Source: an uncultured Opitutia bacterium (GTDB taxonomy: Bacteria; Verrucomicrobiota; Verrucomicrobiia; Opitutales; UBA953). Taken from it: a DNA stretch of 5,943 bases. The position numbers were made by a program, and so were the translations under genes. Position 1 is the first letter of the stretch. Every line of letters starts with the position of its first letter. Below the pieces are notes generated by a model. That model ran no database searches, was not told the origin of the DNA, and saw nothing but the letters and a program-made list of their open reading frames with translations. The DNA lies in assembly GCA_937874455.1 (NCBI GenBank), contig CALNBE010000294.1:1-5943 (forward strand), given 5' to 3'. Positions 1-5,150 of the stretch are shown here, piece by piece.

Positions 1-240
1 CCCATCCAGTCCATCGCCCAAGGCCGTTTTACCGTTCCCCAACTGATCCGGGATTTGGCCCAGACCGAGAGCCGCTACCGCAACGGGCCACCCGAGGGTT
101 TTTACCTCCGCGTCGAAGAAGGCGACCACCTCAAGGAGCGGGCCAAACTAGTGCGCAGCGAATTCATCCAGGCCATCGATGTCCATTGGTCCAAGCAGGG
201 CATCCGCTGGAATCCCACGCCGGCGCAAGGGCCGTTTTAA
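1..240 (+). CDS. RNA ligase family protein, C-terminal part (5' end outside window)
   Basis: The frame is open from the first base and ends at TAA 238-240, giving 79 visible residues, so the gene starts upstream of the window. Two motifs of the covalent nucleotidyltransferase (DNA/RNA ligase, capping enzyme) superfamily are visible: EGFYLR at visible residues 32-37, fitting motif IV, and ERAKLVR at 46-52, fitting motif V with its nucleotide-binding lysine. The following FIQAIDVHWS stretch and the short proline-containing tail resemble the end of bacterial stand-alone RNA ligase proteins, which join RNA ends by an ATP-dependent adenylate mechanism. The motif I lysine that would prove catalysis is not in the window. 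A TTG at 55 could in principle start a shorter ORF, but the open frame and the motif order make it internal. The gene converges on the minus-strand gene that ends at 287. The family call rests on motif recognition from memory. Confidence 0.66.
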   Translation, partial: PIQSIAQGRFTVPQLIRDLAQTESRYRNGPPEGFYLRVEEGDHLKERAKLVRSEFIQAIDVHWSKQGIRWNPTPAQGPF

Positions 241-261
241 ACCTGGGAGGGAAAAATGTCG

Positions 262-283
262 CGCAGAGGAAATTTCCTCCGCG
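262..283 (+). repeat. Imperfect palindrome between convergent genes (copy of the TTTCCTCCGC element)
   Basis: Positions 266-279 are a perfect 14-bp palindrome, GAGGAAATTTCCTC. After one A/C mismatch (265/280) it extends by three more pairs, CGC (262-264) with GCG (281-283). It fills the middle of the 46-bp gap between two converging stop codons. As RNA it could fold into a hairpin on either strand, but no T-run follows on either side, so it is not a canonical intrinsic terminator. The right half, TTTCCTCCGCG, matches copies elsewhere in the window. Confidence 0.7.
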
Positions 284-286
284 TCC

Positions 287-1048
287 TCACGGGGTGAACG
301 TGATCCGGTAGTCGCCCGGTGGCAGGCGCGACGCCCAAGGATAATTTTCCACAAAGGTTTTGATTAGCGCGTCGATCGTCGGAAAACCCGTTCCGGGCAC
401 TCCGCTTTGGCCGGGAGCCATCACCAGCACCGGCACGCCTTCCACGCCGTGCACATCCACTTGGCAAAGAAAATTCACCGGCCGCCACAGCGCGCCGGCC
501 TCCGCCAAGCCAAAACCCAGCTCCACCGGCTCCGTCCACACCCCCGTCCCGTCCTCCAGCCGCTCCACCCGCAACAAGGCCTGCCGGGCACTCAACGGTT
601 GCGCGGGTTGATCCCGGTGCCCGAGCGAGCGCGCCGGATTCCAATGGGCCACACTCAATGCCTCCCAAGAGGAGGGAACTCCCGCCGCTGCGCCCTTTTC
701 CAGGTCCAACCCGCCGCCGGGTTTGACCGCGAGTACGGGCGGCGGCACGTCAAAATCAGTCCGCCGGGCAATCAATGCGGAAGCACCGCGCTGGAACCCG
801 AAATTTAACGGCGTGGGCAAAAACAGCGACTCCGAGTCCAGCAACACCATCTGCTCCTCCCCGTCCGCTCCCAGCAACGTCGCCCGCAAAAACGGTTCCG
901 GCGCGGACGGTGCCTCCGGCACCGAGATGCCCGGGTTCAACAACACCATCACCAGCACCTGCGCCGCCGCCGCCACGCCCAAGCTCCACCCCAGCCAGGG
1001 AGAAAACTCGCCGCGAAAAAAACGGTAGGCCGTCAAAGGAAAACGCAT
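287..1048 (-). CDS. Hypothetical membrane-anchored protein
   Basis: This is a complete 253-aa reading frame, ATG at 1048-1046 and TGA at 289-287. I do not recognise a named family. Residues 1-17 are short and basic/aromatic, and residues 18-37 (WLGWSLGVAAAAQVLVMVLL) form one strong hydrophobic segment. A proline-rich linker of about 15 residues follows. The protein is therefore probably a single-pass membrane protein with its N-terminus in the cytoplasm and a soluble domain outside the cytoplasm. The soluble part contains DSESLFLPTPLN and ends in PPGDYRITFTP, a layout that I associate loosely with uncharacterised Opitutae proteins. It has no visible catalytic motif, cysteine pair or lipobox. 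The start is supported by the hydrophobic segment beginning soon after it; the only upstream purine-rich match is a weak AGGCGA. It is transcribed away from smc and converges on the ligase gene. The strand choice is sound because the overlapping plus-strand frames are short and compositionally biased. No function is assigned. Confidence 0.72.
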   Translation of the reverse strand: MRFPLTAYRFFRGEFSPWLGWSLGVAAAAQVLVMVLLNPGISVPEAPSAPEPFLRATLLGADGEEQMVLLDSESLFLPTPLNFGFQRGASALIARRTDFDVPPPVLAVKPGGGLDLEKGAAAGVPSSWEALSVAHWNPARSLGHRDQPAQPLSARQALLRVERLEDGTGVWTEPVELGFGLAEAGALWRPVNFLCQVDVHGVEGVPVLVMAPGQSGVPGTGFPTIDALIKTFVENYPWASRLPPGDYRITFTP

Positions 1049-1084
1049 CTTCGCCTACGCTGCCGGAAATCCCCGCCCTGAAAA

Positions 1085-1112
1085 GAGGAAAACCGCGCTG
1101 TTTTCCCCCGCG
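1085..1112 (+). repeat. Inverted repeat in divergent promoter region, looped variant of the palindromic element
   Basis: GGAAAAC (1087-1093) and GTTTTCC (1100-1106) are perfect inverted arms around a 6-nt centre. The flanks read GAGGAAAA on the left and TTTTCCCCCGCGT on the right. These are the two halves of the 262-283 palindrome with one base change, separated by an extra CCGCGCTG. It lies 37 bp upstream of the minus-strand start codon, so it could be a 5'-UTR hairpin or operator for that gene, or simply a degenerate repeat copy. Confidence 0.45.
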
Positions 1113-1270
1113 TCAGCGCTCTTTTTCTCCTTCCGTAAAAACAGCCGCCCTGCCCCCATTCTCCTGCGCAACCCCTGCTTTTTCCGCCGACTTTGCCACA
1201 AAACTCCCCTGTATTTCCCCTTGCTCCCGGCTTCTCCCGCCTTTCTCTACCAACCTTTCCAAACACACTT

Positions 1271-1305
1271 TTTCCTCCGCGCCGATCCGGACTTTCCTCC
1301 GCGCC
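1271..1305 (+). repeat. Pair of direct TTTCCTCCGCGCC boxes in the smc leader
   Basis: The 13-mer TTTCCTCCGCGCC occurs at 1271-1283 and again at 1293-1305, so the repeat period is 22 bp with a 9-nt spacer. The second copy ends 31 bp before the smc ATG. Unlike the copies at 262-283, 2450-2463 and 3097-3134, these lack the left GGAAA arm, so they are half-elements. A 22-bp spacing places the boxes about two helical turns apart, which would fit a regulator binding one face of the DNA; that role is speculation. Confidence 0.6.
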
Positions 1306-1336
1306 CGTTTCCCTCATTCCGCCCTTAATCCTCCAC

Positions 1337-4300
1337 ATGTATCTCAAAGAAATCGTCATTAACGGATTCAAATCTTTCGCCGACCGCACCCGCATCGATC
1401 TCCGTCCGGGCATCACCGCCATCGTCGGCCCCAATGGTTGCGGCAAATCCAACATCGTGGACGCCATCCGCTGGGTGCTGGGCGAGCAAAGCGCCAAGGC
1501 GTTGCGCGGAGGAAATATGCAGGACGTGATCTTCAGCGGCACCGACAAGCGCAAGCCGCTTCCGCTCTGCGAGGTCGAACTGGTTTTCTCCGACTGCGAG
1601 GCCCAGCTGGGCACCGCTTTCAACGAGGTTTCCATCGCCCGCCGGGTCGTCCGCGACGGGGGCAGCGACTACTTTCTCAACGGCAAGCCCTGCCGCCTCA
1701 AGGATGTGCAACGGCTCTTCATGGACACCGGGATCGGGCGCGAATCCTACTCCTTCATGATGCAGGGGCAGATCGACCGGATTCTCTCCGCCAATCCGGC
1801 CGAACGGCGCATTCTCTTCGAGGAGGCCGCCGGGATCACGCGCTACAAGACCCAGCGCAAGGAGGCACTCGGCAAACTGGCGCTGGTCGATCAAAACCTG
1901 GCCCGCATCACCGACGTGATCGAGGAAGTTTCCCGCCAGATCAACACGCTCAAGCGCCAGGCGGCCAAAGCCCTGCGCTACAAGCGGCTCAAGCATCGGC
2001 TGACCCATCTCGATCTGGCCTGGCAGTCCTGCCAGTATGAAAAACGCCGCGCCGACATCATCACTTTTGAGGCCAAGGCCACCGAGTTGCGCGCCGTGGT
2101 CGAGAGGCTTCACGCGGCCTTGGCCGAGCGCGAGGGAAAACTGGCCGAGGCCAAAACCGAGCGCGGGGCGCTCTACGAAAAGCTCCAGGAAAACCAGCAA
2201 CTGGCCTTCAACCTGCGCTCCGAAAAGGAAAACGCCGAGGGGCAGGCGAAATTCGCCGATGTGCGCGCCGGGGATTTGCGCGGCCGCACCACGCAGGTTT
2301 CCCAGGAAATCGACGCGCTGGAGGCCCGCATCGCCGAGTTGGAGGCCCGTCTCGCGGGGGAAAGCGAGACCAAGGCGGCCCACGCGGGCGAGGTCGAATC
2401 TTCCGACGAGGCTTTCCGCATCCGGCAGCGCGAACTCGACTCCGCCACCGGGGAAATTTCCTCCGCCGAGCAAAAGCTGCGCCAGGAGCGCCAGGACCTG
2501 TTGATGGCCGAGGGGGAAATCACCCGCCACCGCTCCAGCGTCACCAATATCGAGGTCGATCTGAAAAGCTACCAATCGCGCCACGGCGACTTGGTCAACG
2601 CGCTCCACCAACTCCGCGAACAACGCATCGGCATCGAAAATCGGCTCGCCGAAACCGAGTCCGTCACCGAAGCCCGCCGCGCCGAAGTTTCCGCCGCGCG
2701 CGCCGAGGTCGAGGCCGCCACCGAGGAGGGAAAACAGCTCTCCGCCCAATTTCGTCAGGGCCAGCAGGAAATCCAGGAGGTGGATCGCCAAGTCGCTCGC
2801 ATGAGCGCCCAGTTGACCATGCTGGAGCAACTGCACGCCAAATTCGAGGGTTTCTCCGAGGGGGCCAAGGCCATCCTGCGCGGCGATCTCGCCGGGGCGA
2901 TTCCCTCCGGCGCCGCCCACCCGCTCAACAGCATCATCACAGTCGAAAACGAGGCTGATGCTGCCTTGCTGGAAAACCTGCTGGGCGCCGCCGCCGAGGC
3001 CATTGTCATCGACGATGTTTCCCGCTTGCCGGGCATTGTCGCCGCACTCGACGAGAAAAACCTGGGGCGCGCCGTCCTGCAGATCAAGGCTCCTGCCGCA
3101 AAGGAAATTTCCTCCGCGCCAGGGGAAAATTTCCTCCGCCCGGCCAGCGCGGTCATCCAGCCCAAGACACCGGAATTCGCCGACTACGTTTCCCGGCTGC
3201 TCACGGGTTGTTTCTTCTGCGACTCGCTTCCGGCCTTTCTCGATTTCTGGAAAAACCATCCCGAATTCGACTTCTCCCTGGTCGCGACCGCCTCCGGCGA
3301 ATTGATCGACCGGCGCGGTCTCGTTTACGGTGGCCACAAGGCACCGAAGGGAAAAAAGGAGACGAGTTTCTTCCAGCGCGAAAGCGAAATCCGCCAGCTC
3401 AAAACCACACTGCACGACGAAAATGAGCGGCTCACCGCCCTCAATGTCGCGGCCATGACGCTCCAGCAGCGGATGGACGAAAACGAGGGCGAGATCGAGG
3501 AACGCCGCCGCCGGGTCGCCACGCTGAGCGAGGAACTTTCCGCGCTCCAAGCCGAGGAACGCTCCACCCGCCAGATTCTCACGTCCAACGACGAGTCCAT
3601 TTCCCGCCAGGAAAAACAGGTCGCCGAGCTGGAATCCAGCCAGGCTCTGGCCTTGGAACGCATGGAAAAAGCCCGCGCCGGACTCACCGCGAAAGAGGCA
3701 GAACTGGAGGGCCGCCGCGCCACCATCGCCGCCCTCGAACAGGAAATTGAAAAACGCCGCGCCGACTCCGATGCCGCCCGCGACGCGCTCAACGAGGTGC
3801 GGCTCGACCTCGCCACCAAGCGCCAGCACTTGCAAATGATCGACAGCGCGTTGGGAGCCATTCGCGCCGAACTCAACGACACCCGTTCCCGCCGCGACAC
3901 GCGTTTACAGGAACTCGATGGGATGGACGCGCAAATCGAGGAACTCACCGCCCAGGCCAATTCCGCTCGCGCCCGCGCCACCCAACTGGCCGAGACGGTC
4001 GCCACCGCCCAGGAAACCCTGGAGGCCGACCGCGAACGCCACGCCCAACTGGAACGCGACATCGAGACCACCGACGCGTCTCTGCGCGACGAGCGCGGTT
4101 TGCTCCACGAAAACGAATCCCAGCTCAAATCCTGCGAGGTGCGTCTCGCGGAGGAATCCTCCCAGTGCGCCTTCCTCGCCGAAAAGGTCCGCACCGATTA
4201 CCAGTTCGACATCACCACCCTCGACTGGAAACGCCAGCTCTGGCTCGCCGACGAGGAATTTGAAACCAAGGTCAACCTCGACGAGCTGGAAGACGACGAG

Positions 4301-5104
4301 GAAAGCGACGGCTCCCCGCGTCCGCGCGCCAAGAAAAATCGCGGCGACCCGACCGACGAGGATTTGGCCGCGATGGACCAGACCGACTGGCCGCCGCTCG
4401 TGCGCGAAATTTCCGACCTGCGCGACCGCATCAACTCCATGGGCGCGCTCAATCTCGCCGCCATCGAGGAATACGCCGAGCTGCGCGAGCGCTACAATTT
4501 CCTCAAGACCCAGAGCGACGACTTGTGGAATTCCAAAAACGAGCTGACCCAGGCCATCGACGAAATCAACCAGACCTCCCAGCAGCTCTTCAACGACACC
4601 TTCGAGCAAATCCGCAAAAACTTCGTCTTCACCTTCGAACGTCTCTTCAACGGCGGCAGCAGCGACCTGCAACTCATCGCCGCCGAGGACCCGCTCGACT
4701 CCGGCATCGAAATCATCGCCCGCCCTCCCGGCACCAAACTCCGCAGCATTTCCCTCCTCTCCGGCGGCCAGCGCACCATGACTGCCGTCGCCCTGCTCTT
4801 CGCCATCTACATGGTGAAACCCTCCCCCTTCTGCGTGCTCGACGAACTCGACGCCCCGCTCGACGACGCCAACGTGGGCCGCTTCACCGACATCGTGCGC
4901 GAGTTCACCCGCTACTCGCAATTCCTCGTCGTCACCCACAACAAGCGCACCGTCTCCGCCGCCGACACCATCTACGGCGTCACCATGCAAGAACGCGGCG
5001 TCACCAAACTCCTCTCCATGCGCTTCAACAAAGACACCGGCGACACCGAGGAACTCCAACCCGACCTCCCCGGCATCAAACCGGCCCTGGTGATGGCAAG
5101 GTAA
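1337..5104 (+). CDS. smc: Chromosome segregation ATPase SMC
   Basis: This is a full-length structural maintenance of chromosomes protein, 1255 aa. It is the ATPase core of the Smc-ScpA-ScpB complex, which extrudes and aligns DNA during nucleoid segregation. The N-terminal head carries Walker A GPNGCGKSN at residues 31-39 and the Q-loop QGQI at 143-146. A coiled-coil arm runs to about 500, the hinge spans about 505-668 and closes with the glycine pair 665-666, and the returning arm runs to about 1050. The C-terminal head has signature LSGGQ at 1141-1145, Walker B with D1169-E1170, the D-loop region to 1177 and switch H1201. All catalytic residues are present and no frameshift is seen. ATG 1337 is chosen because MYLKEIVINGFKSF is the standard SMC N-terminus; no Shine-Dalgarno precedes it. 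The protein is somewhat longer than the usual 1150-1200 aa, partly because of an acidic then basic insert (about 970-1010) and repeat-encoded residues in the hinge. It is followed after 46 bp by hsdM. Confidence 0.97.
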   Translation: MYLKEIVINGFKSFADRTRIDLRPGITAIVGPNGCGKSNIVDAIRWVLGEQSAKALRGGNMQDVIFSGTDKRKPLPLCEVELVFSDCEAQLGTAFNEVSIARRVVRDGGSDYFLNGKPCRLKDVQRLFMDTGIGRESYSFMMQGQIDRILSANPAERRILFEEAAGITRYKTQRKEALGKLALVDQNLARITDVIEEVSRQINTLKRQAAKALRYKRLKHRLTHLDLAWQSCQYEKRRADIITFEAKATELRAVVERLHAALAEREGKLAEAKTERGALYEKLQENQQLAFNLRSEKENAEGQAKFADVRAGDLRGRTTQVSQEIDALEARIAELEARLAGESETKAAHAGEVESSDEAFRIRQRELDSATGEISSAEQKLRQERQDLLMAEGEITRHRSSVTNIEVDLKSYQSRHGDLVNALHQLREQRIGIENRLAETESVTEARRAEVSAARAEVEAATEEGKQLSAQFRQGQQEIQEVDRQVARMSAQLTMLEQLHAKFEGFSEGAKAILRGDLAGAIPSGAAHPLNSIITVENEADAALLENLLGAAAEAIVIDDVSRLPGIVAALDEKNLGRAVLQIKAPAAKEISSAPGENFLRPASAVIQPKTPEFADYVSRLLTGCFFCDSLPAFLDFWKNHPEFDFSLVATASGELIDRRGLVYGGHKAPKGKKETSFFQRESEIRQLKTTLHDENERLTALNVAAMTLQQRMDENEGEIEERRRRVATLSEELSALQAEERSTRQILTSNDESISRQEKQVAELESSQALALERMEKARAGLTAKEAELEGRRATIAALEQEIEKRRADSDAARDALNEVRLDLATKRQHLQMIDSALGAIRAELNDTRSRRDTRLQELDGMDAQIEELTAQANSARARATQLAETVATAQETLEADRERHAQLERDIETTDASLRDERGLLHENESQLKSCEVRLAEESSQCAFLAEKVRTDYQFDITTLDWKRQLWLADEEFETKVNLDELEDDEESDGSPRPRAKKNRGDPTDEDLAAMDQTDWPPLVREISDLRDRINSMGALNLAAIEEYAELRERYNFLKTQSDDLWNSKNELTQAIDEINQTSQQLFNDTFEQIRKNFVFTFERLFNGGSSDLQLIAAEDPLDSGIEIIARPPGTKLRSISLLSGGQRTMTAVALLFAIYMVKPSPFCVLDELDAPLDDANVGRFTDIVREFTRYSQFLVVTHNKRTVSAADTIYGVTMQERGVTKLLSMRFNKDTGDTEELQPDLPGIKPALVMAR
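2450..2468 (+). repeat. TTTCCTCCGC element within smc, N-terminal coiled-coil arm
   Basis: GGAAATTTCC at 2452-2461 is a perfect palindrome, extended by a G-T and a G-C pair (2450-2463). The downstream TTTCCTCCGCCG (2457-2468) matches the other copies. In the smc frame it encodes GEISSA (residues 372-377), the same peptide reading as the first copy in the hinge. It lies in a coiled-coil region of flexible sequence, so an in-frame addition would be tolerated. Confidence 0.55.
3097..3140 (+). repeat. Tandem pair of palindromic elements inside the SMC hinge coding sequence
   Basis: Unit 1 has AGGAAATTTCCT (3102-3113), flanked after a two-base mismatch by CGC (3097-3099) and GCG (3116-3118). Unit 2 has GGAAAATTTCC (3124-3134) followed by TCCGCC. 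The TTTCCTCCGC cores start at 3108 and 3130, a 22-bp period. Unit 2 carries one extra A in its centre. Unit 1 is read as KEISSA (residues 589-594) and unit 2 in another frame as GENFLRP (596-602). The pair sits in the middle of the hinge, between recognisable hinge segments. Confidence 0.65.
4150..4162 (+). repeat. Short palindrome GGAGGAATCCTCC within smc
   Basis: Six-base arms GGAGGA (4150-4155) and TCCTCC (4157-4162) flank a single A. It resembles the GAGGAAATTTCCTC palindrome with a shortened centre and lies in the coding sequence of the C-terminal arm (AEESS). It lacks the TTTCCTCCGC core, so membership of the same repeat family is uncertain and it may be chance. Confidence 0.25.
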
Positions 5105-5150
5105 AATTAAAAATACGCACAGGAACAACTGCAACCCGCGCGCCGAGCCC
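5105..5150. other. smc-hsdM intergenic gap
   Basis: This 46-bp gap opens with a short A/T-rich run (5102-5115) overlapping the smc stop, then turns GC-rich. No hairpin followed by a T-run is present, so I see no intrinsic terminator after smc, and read-through into hsdM is possible. A TAAAAT hexamer at 5102-5107 resembles a -10 box but has no matching -35 element. An AGGA at 5121-5124 is about 26 nt from the hsdM ATG, too far to act as its Shine-Dalgarno. Confidence 0.5.

Larger units (their letters stand above)
1049..1336. other. Divergent intergenic region / smc leader, pyrimidine-rich
   Basis: This 288-bp stretch separates the minus-strand hypothetical gene from smc and should hold both promoters. 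I see no convincing -35/-10 pair on either strand. Its right half is strongly strand-asymmetric: by hand count only 35 of the 146 bases at 1191-1336 are purines on the + strand. It contains an inverted repeat near its left end (1085-1112) and a pair of TTTCCTCCGCGCC boxes (1271-1305). The smc frame stays open back to a TTG at 1193, but the extra residues are proline-, serine- and leucine-rich and precede the normal SMC N-terminus, so they are treated as non-coding. No RNA gene was recognised. Confidence 0.55.

Noticed and set aside
101..112. TTTACCTCCGCG in the ligase gene, near-match to the repeat core
   Set aside because: It has an extra A and no palindrome, and it lies within the conserved motif IV codons, so chance is the simpler explanation.
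1193..1336. N-terminal extension of SMC from TTG 1193
   Set aside because: It would add 48 proline-, serine- and leucine-rich residues before MYLKEIVINGFKSF, which is the normal SMC N-terminus. The open frame is explained by the pyrimidine-rich composition.
775..1362. 195-codon plus-strand frame crossing the hypothetical gene, the intergenic region and the smc start
   Set aside because: The translation is an S/P/T/A/R-rich mixture with no domain, it overlaps the smc start out of frame, and it is opposite a better-supported gene.
1506..1515. Reverse-complement copy of the core (GCGGAGGAAA) in the SMC head
   Set aside because: It encodes the conserved RGGN stretch just after Walker A, so the match can arise from protein constraint. 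It has no palindromic left half and is counted as a match but not called as a repeat unit.
1325..3835. 836-codon open frame on the minus strand opposite smc
   Set aside because: It mirrors the codon pattern of a GC-rich gene. The translation is a biased G/A/L/F/E mixture with no domain, and it lies wholly opposite a certain gene.
1337..5104. SMC as part of a plasmid-defence SMC system such as Wadjet (JetC)
   Set aside because: The protein has the full canonical bacterial SMC head, hinge and signature, and no JetA, JetB or JetD-like gene is adjacent. Housekeeping SMC fits better.
5102..5107. TAAAAT as a -10 box for an hsdM promoter
   Set aside because: There is no -35-like hexamer at the right distance and the hexamer includes the smc stop codon; the evidence is too weak to call a promoter.
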